A stretch of DNA of 34,867 nt. It comes from Desulfobaccales bacterium. Its GTDB lineage: Bacteria; Desulfobacterota; Desulfobaccia; Desulfobaccales; 0-14-0-80-60-11. Within the stretch, counting starts at the first letter, position 1. Every line of letters begins with the position of its first letter. Of the stretch, positions 13,621 through 20,294 are shown piece after piece. Where the stretch lies: assembly GCA_037481655.1 (NCBI GenBank), contig JBBFLF010000027.1, forward strand, positions 1-34,867, in the 5' to 3' direction. Under the pieces are notes generated by a model. The model saw only the letters and a list, made by a program, of their open reading frames with translations. It did no database searches and was not told where the DNA came from. Made by a program: the position numbers and the translations under genes.

Positions 13621-14454
13621 ATGGCGGCGGCTTTTCAGCGGCTTCTGGTATGCACCGACAGCTCCCCGGCCAGCGAGGGGGCCTTCCAGGCGGCCCTCAG
13701 CCTGGCCCGCGCCTTTGGCTGCGAGGTTTTTCTCCTCCAGGTGCTGGAAGTGAGCCCGGCCATGGCCGCCTTGGCGCCGGAGGCCCTGGTGAGCTGGGAG
13801 CGGGAGGTGCGCTCCCATCTTGAGGGCCTGAGGGAGCGGGCGCTGTCCCATGGAGTGGACCTCACCCCCGTGGTCCAATCAGCCGAGGCCGCCTATGCCG
13901 GCATCGTGGCGGAGGCCCGGCGCCTGAAGGCGGACCTCATCCTCATGGGCCGCCTGGGCAAAACCGGCCTGGCCCGCCTGCTTCTGGGGAGCACCGCCGC
14001 CCGCACCATCGGCTTGAGCCCGGTGAGCGTGCTCATTGTGCCCACGGAAACCCCCCTGGCCTGGGAGCGGCTGCTCATCGCCAGCGACGGCTCCCCGTAT
14101 AGTGAGGCCGCCTTTGCCGAGGCCCTGCGCCTGACCCGCCTGTGGGGCAGCCGTCTTTATGGCGTCAGCGTCGCCCGGGAGGAAGGGGAACTGCCGGAGG
14201 CCGAGGCCATCGCCGGGGAGATGCTCACCCGGGCCAATGCCCTGGGCCTGCCTTTGGAAACCCTGGTCACGGTGGGCGTGCCCGATGACGCCATCGTGCG
14301 GCTGGCCCGGGAGCTGGCCGCGGACCTCATCATCCTGGGGAGCCACGGCCGCACCGGCTTCACCCGCCTGCTTCTGGGGAGCGTGGCCGAACGGGTCATC
14401 GGCACCGCCCCCTGTCCCGTCCTGGTGGTGAAAAAGCCCGGCAAAGAAGAGTGA
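13621..14454 (+). CDS. Tandem-domain universal stress protein
   Basis: A 277-residue protein made of two UspA domains (about 2-143 and 146-275). Both keep the ATP-binding signature Gly-x2-Gly-x9-Gly-Ser: GRLGKTGLARLLLGST in the first half and GSHGRTGFTRLLLGSV in the second. It therefore belongs to the ATP-binding class and is cytosolic. Such proteins respond to starvation, redox or energy stress; their exact biochemical role is usually unknown. The start is the second of two adjacent ATGs, 4 bases after GGAGG; 13618 is the alternative. Since it is 43 bases downstream of the second dikinase-like gene with no terminator between, it is probably in the same sigma-54-controlled operon. Confidence 0.9.
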   Translation: MAAAFQRLLVCTDSSPASEGAFQAALSLARAFGCEVFLLQVLEVSPAMAALAPEALVSWEREVRSHLEGLRERALSHGVDLTPVVQSAEAAYAGIVAEARRLKADLILMGRLGKTGLARLLLGSTAARTIGLSPVSVLIVPTETPLAWERLLIASDGSPYSEAAFAEALRLTRLWGSRLYGVSVAREEGELPEAEAIAGEMLTRANALGLPLETLVTVGVPDDAIVRLARELAADLIILGSHGRTGFTRLLLGSVAERVIGTAPCPVLVVKKPGKEE

Positions 14455-14496
14455 GCGCCTGGGAAAGTCTGTGAAGGAAGGTGTAAGGGCCCGGAC

Positions 14497-14582
14497 AAAA
14501 AGGAAGGCCACTCAGGTCACGGCCCGTCTGCAGACGGCCGGATGCCTTCGTGGCCCCGTTCCTTTCAGGTGAGCGGCCTTCC
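14497..14582 (-). terminator. Large branched terminator-like structure after the His-rich gene
   Basis: GGAAGGCCACTCA (14502-14514) pairs with TGAGCGGCCTTCC (14570-14582) at 12 of 13 positions. Between them is a perfect 14-bp palindrome (14524-14537). On the minus strand TTTTT follows (complement of 14497-14501). It probably ends the His-rich transcript and may also stop transcripts from the convergent stress-protein operon. Confidence 0.5.
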
Positions 14583-14583
14583 C

Positions 14584-14745
14584 TCAGTGACAGCAGGTGT
14601 GCTCGTGGTGGTGATGCCCGTCATTGTGGGCATGCTCGTGGGTGTGCACCACCGCTTCGTGGCTGTGCTCATGCCCGTCATGGCTGTGGGTCACCGCCTC
14701 ATGCCGGTGCTCATGCTCATGCTTGTCCTTGGTATGGCAGCACAT
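14584..14745 (-). CDS. His-rich metal-binding miniprotein, 53 aa
   Basis: A 53-residue peptide with 20 His, framed by Cys pairs at both ends (C2-C3 and C51-C52), plus many Glu and Asp. It has an internal repeat of the form His-Glu-Ala-Val-x-His-x-His (twice) and ends in a His4 run. It has no hydrophobic segment. Such composition implies binding of nickel, zinc, cobalt or copper, as in Hpn-like storage peptides or the His-rich loops of HypB, SlyD and ZIP/CDF transporters. The ribosome-binding site is very strong: AAGGAGGTGA, with AGGAGG 9 bases before the ATG, implying high expression. An AT-rich promoter block lies upstream. No metal transporter or hydrogenase maturation gene is next to it. 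Confidence 0.8.
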   Translation of the reverse strand: MCCHTKDKHEHEHRHEAVTHSHDGHEHSHEAVVHTHEHAHNDGHHHHEHTCCH

Positions 14746-14779
14746 GCTCCTTCACCTCCTTCCTGCCCTCAATGGCGCT

Positions 14780-14816
14780 TATTTTTTTAAATAAACATTA
14801 TTGCCATTATTTCAAT
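14780..14816 (-). promoter_or_regulatory. AT-rich promoter/operator of the His-rich gene
   Basis: This island of almost pure A/T lies 35-70 bases before the His-rich ATG. On the minus strand it starts with TTGAAA (a -35-like box) and contains AAATAATG and AATAATG as near-direct repeats, plus AAATAA...TTATTT inverted repeats. It loosely resembles Fur/Zur-type boxes built from ATAAT units. The match is partial, and the -10 box is not obvious. Confidence 0.4.
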
Positions 14817-14954
14817 AACCCGGGCGCCGGCGGGTGCATCGTTTCTCAGGCCTAAGGGCTCAGGCTACCGCCCTGCCGCCGGGAACTTAAACGGGAGCTT
14901 CCCCTGCCCGCCTGGGAGGCGGCCTGCGGTTGGGAACCTCCGCCCCTCCTTACG
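14817..14954. other. GC-rich spacer between thioesterase and His-rich genes
   Basis: No reading frame or known RNA motif is visible. It contains several short GC dyads (for example CCGCCT-ccc-AGGCGG read on the minus strand), but no U-tract. It is probably the 3' region of the thioesterase transcript. Confidence 0.4.
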
Positions 14955-15386
14955 TCATCTGCACGGGGGCCCCTGCAAGGCCTGGCGCACCCGCTCCGGC
15001 AGTTCTCTCGCCCGCCAGTCCCGGGTGATGGCCACCAGGGTGGCGGTGCCTTCGGCCAACAGCTCCTGGCCGTGTTCCGGAAAGAACTCGAAATGGAAGA
15101 TGACCGCCCGTTCCCTCAGTTCCTTCACCTTGGTGCGGATGGTGAGGCGGTCGCCGTAGCGGGCCGGTCGCCGGAAGCGGCACCAGGCCTCCACCACCGG
15201 CAGACCGAAGCCTTCCTCCACGTTTCGGAAGGTGCCCTCGGGTTTCAGGCCCACCGCCCGCAGGAACTCCTCAATGGCCCGGTGGCACCAGCGAAAATAG
15301 GTGACAAAGTAGACAATCCCATAAGGATCGGTATCCCCGAAGCGCACCCTCACCTGGGTGGCATGGGAGAATTCCTCCGCGGCCAT
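14955..15386 (-). CDS. YbgC/FadM-type acyl-CoA thioesterase (hotdog fold)
   Basis: A 143-residue 4HBT hotdog-fold protein. The N-terminal motif VRFGDTDPYGIVYFVTYFRW contains the catalytic Asp typical of YbgC/FadM thioesterases (Asp-x-Asp-x-x-Gly-x-Val-x-x-x-x-Tyr). The central region (PARYGDRLTIRTKVKEL) and the strand with FHFEFF also fit. It should hydrolyse acyl-CoA or acyl-ACP thioesters in the cytosol; chain length is not predictable. GGAGGG precedes the ATG by 5-6 bases. It diverges from the carboxyltransferase operon, so a link with CoA-ester metabolism is plausible. Confidence 0.9.
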   Translation of the reverse strand: MAAEEFSHATQVRVRFGDTDPYGIVYFVTYFRWCHRAIEEFLRAVGLKPEGTFRNVEEGFGLPVVEAWCRFRRPARYGDRLTIRTKVKELRERAVIFHFEFFPEHGQELLAEGTATLVAITRDWRARELPERVRQALQGPPCR

Positions 15387-15469
15387 GGAATCCCTCCTGG
15401 CCTCCTCCTCCGGCGGGAGGCCTCTGTCCGATTGCGCGGGTAAAAGAGATTTCCTTCACAAAAAGTGGA

Positions 15470-15537
15470 TTGACAGCCGGACAAAAAGAAAATACCTTTA
15501 CCTATTCGTATACCAATCCCCCGCGCACACGGTAAAG
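15470..15537 (+). promoter_or_regulatory. Promoter region of the carboxyltransferase operon
   Basis: A perfect -35 box TTGACA (15470-15475) is followed after 17 bases by a weak TACCTT (15493-15498). The inverted repeat CTTTACC (15496-15502) and GGTAAAG (15531-15537) overlaps the presumed start site and could be an operator. The block is AT-rich against its surroundings. The rest of the 210-base divergent spacer shows only a GGCCTCC/GGAGGCC hairpin in the thioesterase leader. Confidence 0.45.
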
Positions 15538-15596
15538 AAAATTTGCGTCTGCGCGCCTTGGGGCTCCGGCCTCTGGCGCGGGACAAGGAGTCGCCT

Positions 15597-17150
15597 ATGA
15601 AAACTGTGGCCGAGCGGATCCAGGAGCTGAAGGAGAAAGAGGCTCAGATCAAGGCCATGGGCGGGCCGGAGGCCGTCGCCAAGCAGCACAAATCCGGCAA
15701 GCTCACGGCCCGGGAGCGCCTGGATCTCTTCTTCGACCCCGGCACCTTCCGGGAAACCGACATCTTCGTCAAACACCGCTGCGTCAACTTCGGCATGGAA
15801 AAGGTGGACATCCCCGCCGACGGCGTCATCACCGGCTTCGGCCGGGTGAACGGCCGGCCGGTCTTCGCCTTCGCCCAGGACTTCACCAGCCGGGCCGGCT
15901 CCTTGGGAGAGATGCACTCCAAGAAGATCTGCAAGGTCATGGATCTGGCCCTGAAGGCCGGGGTGCCCTTCGTGGGCTTCAACGACTCCGGCGGAGCCCG
16001 TATCCAGGAGGGGGTGGATTCCCTCTCCGCCTACGGCCAGATCTTCTACCGCAACGCCATCGCCAGCGGCGTCATCCCGCAGATCTCCGCCATCATGGGG
16101 CCCACCGCCGGGGGCGCGGTCTATTCCCCCGCCATGACCGACTTCATCTTCATGGTGAAGAAGACCAGCTACATGTTCATCACCGGCCCGGACGTCATCA
16201 AAAGCGTCACCGGCGAGGAGATCAGCTTCGAGGACCTGGGCGGCGCCATGGCCCACAATATAAAAAGCGGCGTGGCCCACTTCGCCTGTGAGTCCGATGA
16301 GGACTGCATCAACCAGATCAAGCGCCTGCTGTCGTTTCTCCCCAACAACAACCTGGAGGACCCGCCCATCGCCCCCTGCTCCGACCCGGTGGGGCGGGAG
16401 GAGCCGGCCCTGGACCGCATCGTGCCGGACAACCCCCGGGCTTCCTATGACATGAAGGACGTCATCCGGGCCATCGTGGATGACGGGGATTTCTTTGAGC
16501 CCCACGAGCTCTACGCCCAGAACATCATCGTGGCCTTCGCCCGCCTCAACGGCCGGCCGGTGGGCATCATCGCCAACCAGCCCCAGGTGCTGGCCGGCTG
16601 CCTGGACGTGGACGCAGCGGACAAGGCCACCCGCTTCATCCGTTTCTGCGACGCCTTCAACATCCCGCTCCTCACCATCGCCGACGTGCCCGGGTATCTG
16701 CCGGGAAGCGATCAGGAGCACCGGGGCATCATCCGCCACGGCGCCAAGCTCCTGTGGTGCTACTCCGAGGCCACCGTGCCCAAGATCACCCTCATCACCC
16801 GCAAGGACTACGGCGGCAGTTACCTGGCCATGTGCTCCCGGGACCTGGGCGCAGACGTGGTCCTGGCCTGGCCCACCGCCGAGATCGCCGTCATGGGCGC
16901 CGAGGGCGCGGCCAACGTCATCTTTCGCCGGGAGATCCAGTCGGCCCCGGACCCCGAGGCCAAGCGCCAGGAACTCATCCAGCACTATCAGGAACTGCTC
17001 TACAACCCCTACATCGCCGCCTCCCGGGGGTTTGTGGATCTGGTCATCGTGCCCCGGGAGACCCGGCCCCGGATCATCGAGGCCCTGGAGGTCATGAGCA
17101 CCAAGCGGGAGTCCCTGCCGCCCAAAAAGCACGGCAACATCCCGGTGTGA
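15597..17150 (+). CDS. Acyl-CoA carboxyltransferase, transcarboxylase 12S/PccB/MmdA type
   Basis: A 517-residue carboxyltransferase with two crotonase-like halves, as in propionyl-CoA carboxylase beta, MmdA and the 12S subunit of transcarboxylase. Family motifs include the N-terminal LTARERLDLFFDPGTF, NDSGGARIQEGVDSL with the oxyanion Gly-Gly pair, MGPTAGGAVYSPAMTDF, and in the second half DVPGYLPGSDQEHRGIIRHG and ITRKDYGGSYLAM. It transfers CO2 between a biotin carrier and methylmalonyl-CoA/propionyl-CoA. AAGGAG is 6 bases before the ATG chosen here. It is followed by a small OadG-like subunit and a 5S-like protein with a biotin domain, which points to a transcarboxylase or decarboxylase complex. 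Acyl-CoA choice is inferred from the family and neighbours. Confidence 0.92.
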   Translation: MKTVAERIQELKEKEAQIKAMGGPEAVAKQHKSGKLTARERLDLFFDPGTFRETDIFVKHRCVNFGMEKVDIPADGVITGFGRVNGRPVFAFAQDFTSRAGSLGEMHSKKICKVMDLALKAGVPFVGFNDSGGARIQEGVDSLSAYGQIFYRNAIASGVIPQISAIMGPTAGGAVYSPAMTDFIFMVKKTSYMFITGPDVIKSVTGEEISFEDLGGAMAHNIKSGVAHFACESDEDCINQIKRLLSFLPNNNLEDPPIAPCSDPVGREEPALDRIVPDNPRASYDMKDVIRAIVDDGDFFEPHELYAQNIIVAFARLNGRPVGIIANQPQVLAGCLDVDAADKATRFIRFCDAFNIPLLTIADVPGYLPGSDQEHRGIIRHGAKLLWCYSEATVPKITLITRKDYGGSYLAMCSRDLGADVVLAWPTAEIAVMGAEGAANVIFRREIQSAPDPEAKRQELIQHYQELLYNPYIAASRGFVDLVIVPRETRPRIIEALEVMSTKRESLPPKKHGNIPV

Positions 17151-17153
17151 GAT

Positions 17154-17210
17154 AAGTCCAAAGTCCAAAGTCCAAAGTCTTGGGAGTCCAAGGTCCAAAG
17201 TCCAAGGCCA
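17154..17210. repeat. Degenerate heptamer repeat (AAGTCCA)
   Basis: Three exact AAGTCCA units (17154-17174) begin 3 bases after the carboxyltransferase stop codon. They continue as diverged copies (AGTCCA, AGGTCCA, AAGTCCA, AGGCCA) to about 17210. It lies in the intergenic gap before the small subunit gene. The cause may be replication slippage. Confidence 0.8.
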
Positions 17211-17253
17211 GGAAATAACTTTGAACCTGGAACCGCTGCCACGAGGAGAAGAT

Positions 17254-17454
17254 ATGCCCGTCAAACCGCAGATCCTGGCCGCCATCAGCGCCGCCATCCA
17301 GGCCTACCTGCAGGACGAGGAGGCCCTGATGGCCCAGGCCGCCGCGGCCCCGGCCCCGGCTCTGCCTGCGCCGCCCGCCAACCTGTGGGGCATCAGCGGC
17401 CGCCAGTGGGTCATGCAGACGCGGCAGCTCATCCAGCGCCGCGCCTTGAAATAG
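17254..17454 (+). CDS. Small subunit resembling OadG/MmdE C-terminus, 66 aa
   Basis: A 66-residue protein placed between the carboxyltransferase and the 5S/biotin protein. It has an N-terminal amphipathic helix (ILAAISAAIQAYLQDEE), an Ala/Pro linker, and a C-terminal Trp-Gly-x-x-Gly-Arg-Gln-x-x-Met segment with a basic tail. That resembles the soluble C-terminal part of OadG/MmdD and the MmdE subunit of sodium-pumping decarboxylases, which hold the complex together. There is no membrane helix. GAGGAG is 5 bases before the ATG. A scaffold role between the two catalytic subunits is my inference; the resemblance is from memory of the family pattern. Confidence 0.6.
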   Translation: MPVKPQILAAISAAIQAYLQDEEALMAQAAAAPAPALPAPPANLWGISGRQWVMQTRQLIQRRALK

Positions 17455-17499
17455 CGAGAGCGGGGGGAGGGCCAGGGGAGCATGGCTCCCCCGGTCTCC

Positions 17500-17590
17500 C
17501 CTCACCCTCCCCTCCCAACCCCCTTTACGGGGTCGGGGGTGGGGGCTTGGGGGAGGGGGTAAGGCCTGTGGCCCTTAGCCTCCTCCCCCA
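17500..17590. repeat. G-rich palindromic element with quadruplex motif
   Basis: A C-rich then G-rich block upstream of the 5S-like gene. It shares TTGGGGGAGGGGGTAAGG (17547-17564) and a matching CCCTTAGCC...CTCCCC arm with 23903-23957. The two arms form a hairpin ending at 17589. The plus strand also has four runs of five G (17535-17559, loops of 1, 3 and 1), a strong G-quadruplex motif. It ends about 27 bases before the ATG. Confidence 0.75.
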
Positions 17591-17616
17591 AACACCACAC
17601 AAGGAGTTGACAGATC

Positions 17617-19584
17617 ATGGCCGGAAAAAACCCCATCAAGTTTACTGACACCACTTTCCGAGACGGGCACCAGTCGCTGTTGGCCACCCGCATGCGCACC
17701 GAGGACATCATCCCCTTCATGGAGCGCATGGATGAAATGGGCTACTTCGCCCTGGAGGTCTGGGGCGGCGCCACCTTCGACACCACCCACCGCTTTCTGG
17801 GGGATGATCCTTGGGACCGCATCCGTCTCATCAAAAGAATTCTCAAAAAAACCCCCACCATGATGTTGCTGCGGGGCCAGAACCTGGTGGGCTATCGCAA
17901 CTACGCCGACGATGTCACCTACCGCTTCGTGCGCTACGCCGCGGAGCAGGGGGTGGACATCTTCCGGGTCTTTGACGCCTTGAACGACATGCGCAACTGG
18001 GAGACCTCGGTCAAGGCTCTCATGGACGCCAAGAAGGAGGGCCTCATGGCCCACTTCCAGGCGGCGGTGTGCTACAGCCTCACCCAGCGGCGCATGGGCG
18101 GCCCCATCTTCAACCTGGAATACTATGTGGACTTCGCCAAGCGGGCCGAGGACATGGGGGCCGACTCTTTCTGCCTCAAGGACATGGCGGGCATGTGCTC
18201 CCCCTATGATGCCTACCAGATCATCAAGGCCCTGAAAGAGACCATCAAGATCCCGGTGGAGTTCCACACCCACTATACCTCGGGCTCCGGCTCCATGAGC
18301 TACCTCAAGGCCATTGAAGCCGGGGTGGATATCGTGGACACCTGTCTGTCGCCCTTTGCGCTGAGGACCTCCCAGCCGGCCATCGAGCCCCTCATCGTGG
18401 CGGTGGAGGGCACCGACCGGGAAACCGACATGGATCTGGCCAAGCTCATTGAGATCGGCTACGACCTGGAGAAGGTGGCGGTGAAATACCGCGATCTCCT
18501 GGACACCAGCAAGATGGCCCAGATCGACACCGGCGTGCTCCTGCACCAGATTCCCGGCGGCATGTATTCCAACCTGGTGAACCAGCTCAAGGAGCTCAAC
18601 GCCCTGGACCGCATCCACGAGGTGATGGCGGAGCTCCCCAACACCCGCCGGGAGCTGGGCTACCCGCCGCTGGTCACCCCCACCAGCCAGATCGTGGGCA
18701 TTCAGGCGGTGCTGAACGTGCTCTTCGGCCGCTATCAGCAGGTCACCGCCGAGACCAAGGGCCTGGTCTACGGCTTGTATGGCAAGACCCCGGCCCCGGT
18801 GGACCCGGAGGTGCAGAAGATTGTGCTCAAGGGCTACGAGCGGGGCGAGACCCCCACCGACAAGCGCCCCGGCGACATCCTGGAGCCCGAATGGGAGAAA
18901 GCGGTGGAGGAGACCAAGGGGCTGGCCAAAGACGAAGGCGACATCCTCATCTACGCCCTCTACCCCACCACCGGCAAGCGCTTCCTGCGCTGGAAGTATG
19001 GTCTGGAGCCCATCCCCGAAGAGGTCAAGGGCAAGAGCCTGGAGCAGATCAAGCTGGAGGACGAGGTCCTCAATACCATCAAGAAGAAAAACCTCTTTGC
19101 CAAAGTCAAGGAATATCTGGACGGCCTGGAGAAGCCGGTGCCGGAAAAGGGCCCGGGCCTCCGGACCTTCAACGTCTTTGTGGACGGCCAGTACTACCAG
19201 GTGGAGGTGGAGTGCACCTCCGGCGCGCCGGTGATCACCGGCATTGCCCCCGCGGCCATGCCGGCGGCGGCACCCAGGCCGGCGGCCGCTCCTGCCGCGG
19301 CCCCGGCGCCGGCAGCCAAACCTGCGGCGGCCCCGGCAGCCGCGCCCGCCGAAGCCCTGGCCGAAGGCGAGGTGCCCTTGCGGGCCCCCATGCCCGGCAT
19401 GATCATCAGCTACAACGTCAAGGTGGGCGACAAAGTGGAGACCGGGGACCTGGTCTGCGTGCTCGAAGCCATGAAGATGCAGAACTCGCTCCCCGCGCCC
19501 GCCAGCGGCACGGTCAAGGCCATCAACTTCGAGCCCGGCGCCAGCGTCGCCAAGGACGCGGTGATCATGGTCATCGCCAAGTAA
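17617..19584 (+). CDS. Transcarboxylase 5S/OadA/PycB-like subunit fused to a biotin carrier domain
   Basis: A 655-residue protein. Residues 1-300 are a TIM-barrel carboxyltransferase of the pyruvate carboxylase/oxaloacetate decarboxylase family: FTDTTFRDGHQSL at the N-terminus, the likely carbamylated Lys188 in FCLKDMAG, and metal-binding His217 and His219 in FHTHYTSG. Residues about 300-470 are the conserved carboxylase domain. An Ala/Pro-rich flexible linker (about 545-585) joins a biotinyl domain with Glu-Ala-Met-Lys-Met, biotin site Lys620. It exchanges CO2 between biotin and pyruvate/oxaloacetate. Next to a PccB-type subunit and no biotin carboxylase or OadB/MmdB gene, the best fit is methylmalonyl-CoA:pyruvate transcarboxylase (5S plus 1.3S fused). 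A PycB role or a decarboxylase alpha chain with partners elsewhere is possible. An AAGGAG site precedes the ATG. Confidence 0.9.
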   Translation: MAGKNPIKFTDTTFRDGHQSLLATRMRTEDIIPFMERMDEMGYFALEVWGGATFDTTHRFLGDDPWDRIRLIKRILKKTPTMMLLRGQNLVGYRNYADDVTYRFVRYAAEQGVDIFRVFDALNDMRNWETSVKALMDAKKEGLMAHFQAAVCYSLTQRRMGGPIFNLEYYVDFAKRAEDMGADSFCLKDMAGMCSPYDAYQIIKALKETIKIPVEFHTHYTSGSGSMSYLKAIEAGVDIVDTCLSPFALRTSQPAIEPLIVAVEGTDRETDMDLAKLIEIGYDLEKVAVKYRDLLDTSKMAQIDTGVLLHQIPGGMYSNLVNQLKELNALDRIHEVMAELPNTRRELGYPPLVTPTSQIVGIQAVLNVLFGRYQQVTAETKGLVYGLYGKTPAPVDPEVQKIVLKGYERGETPTDKRPGDILEPEWEKAVEETKGLAKDEGDILIYALYPTTGKRFLRWKYGLEPIPEEVKGKSLEQIKLEDEVLNTIKKKNLFAKVKEYLDGLEKPVPEKGPGLRTFNVFVDGQYYQVEVECTSGAPVITGIAPAAMPAAAPRPAAAPAAAPAPAAKPAAAPAAAPAEALAEGEVPLRAPMPGMIISYNVKVGDKVETGDLVCVLEAMKMQNSLPAPASGTVKAINFEPGASVAKDAVIMVIAK

Positions 19585-19611
19585 CCACCCGGCTGATGTG
19601 AACCTGACATG

Positions 19612-19638
19612 AAAGGGGCGGTCGCGGCCGCCCCTTTT
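19612..19638 (+). terminator. Terminator of the carboxyltransferase operon
   Basis: Bases 19612-19621 and 19628-19637 form a perfect 10-bp stem (AAAGGGGCGG/CCGCCCCTTT) with a 6-base loop, followed by T and GCTTTATG. It starts 28 bases after the stop codon. The U-tract is short, partly built into the stem. Confidence 0.75.
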
Positions 19639-19745
19639 GCTTTATGATGCAAAGGTCATCGGGGAGCGGGATGCAGGCGGCACCTCGCCCGAGGACTGCC
19701 TCCCCCTGCCCTCTGGAAAAAATTTTCCCTTTCCTCACTTTCCCT

Positions 19746-19775
19746 TTAACATTCCTCACCTCTCCCCCTTCTAAT
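19746..19775 (+). promoter_or_regulatory. Candidate sigma-70 promoter for the lipoprotein pair
   Basis: TTAACA (19746-19751) and TCTAAT (19770-19775) each match the consensus at 5 of 6 positions, with an 18-base spacer. The start site would be near 19782, about 34 bases before the ATG at 19816. Confidence 0.5.
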
Positions 19776-19815
19776 TCAGCGACGACAGACACATTCCTTG
19801 GGGAGGAAGGAACCG

Positions 19816-20193
19816 ATGGTGTCCTGGCGGAAAGCGATCGTTTTAGGGATCATCGCCGGCTGGCTGTGGGGCTGCAGCGGCACGCACCCTTACACCTACA
19901 CCGGCGCCGCTCTGGGTGGAGGCGTGGGGGCCCTCACCGGCGCGGCGGTGGACCACAACAACCGCTGGCGGGGCGCAGCCATCGGCGGTCTGATGGGCGG
20001 CGTCCTTGGCGGGGTGGCCGGCGAGCTGGCCCGGCAGAATCAGGCCTATCAGGGCGGCTACTCCGGCGGGCAGCGCTACGGCTACAACTACTATCAGGAC
20101 CAGTATTCCGGCTACTATGACGGCGATTCCTGTCCGCCCTCCGGTTTCCAGGCCGCCCGGCCGCCGGTGCAGAGGCCATATTACAACTATTAA
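19816..20193 (+). CDS. Glycine-zipper lipoprotein, 125 aa
   Basis: A 125-residue lipoprotein. The signal peptide ends in the lipobox Leu-Trp-Gly-Cys (Cys near residue 21). The mature part has a glycine-zipper segment (GAALGGGVGALTGAAV and GAAIGGLMGGVLGGVAGELA), as in the Gly-zipper/SlyB-like outer-membrane lipoproteins, followed by a Tyr/Gly/Gln-rich tail ending in Tyr-Tyr-Asn-Tyr. It probably sits in the outer membrane with the zipper inserted or oligomerised; the function is unknown. GGAGGAAGG precedes the ATG. A second lipoprotein gene follows after about 100 bases, with a 7-bp GC hairpin (20203-20223) between them. Confidence 0.85.
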   Translation: MVSWRKAIVLGIIAGWLWGCSGTHPYTYTGAALGGGVGALTGAAVDHNNRWRGAAIGGLMGGVLGGVAGELARQNQAYQGGYSGGQRYGYNYYQDQYSGYYDGDSCPPSGFQAARPPVQRPYYNY

Positions 20194-20294
20194 CCGCGGA
20201 TGAGGCGGGCTTCTCCGGCCCGCCGGCCCACCAGACGGGGGAGGATGACGTGGGAGCACCTCAGCCGCCGGCAGAGCGGCAAAAGGAGCAGGTC

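Noticed and set aside
14817-14954. GC-rich spacer considered as a structured RNA
   Set aside because: Several short stems exist, as expected by chance in GC-rich DNA, but no known RNA core was recognised.
17154-17210. Heptamer repeats considered as a CRISPR array
   Set aside because: The unit is 7 bases with no spacers, far from the 23-47 base repeats plus unique spacers of CRISPR, and no cas genes are present.
17617-19584. Plain call of pyruvate carboxylase
   Set aside because: The protein has no biotin carboxylase (ATP-grasp) domain, and no such gene is adjacent, so it cannot be a complete pyruvate carboxylase by itself.
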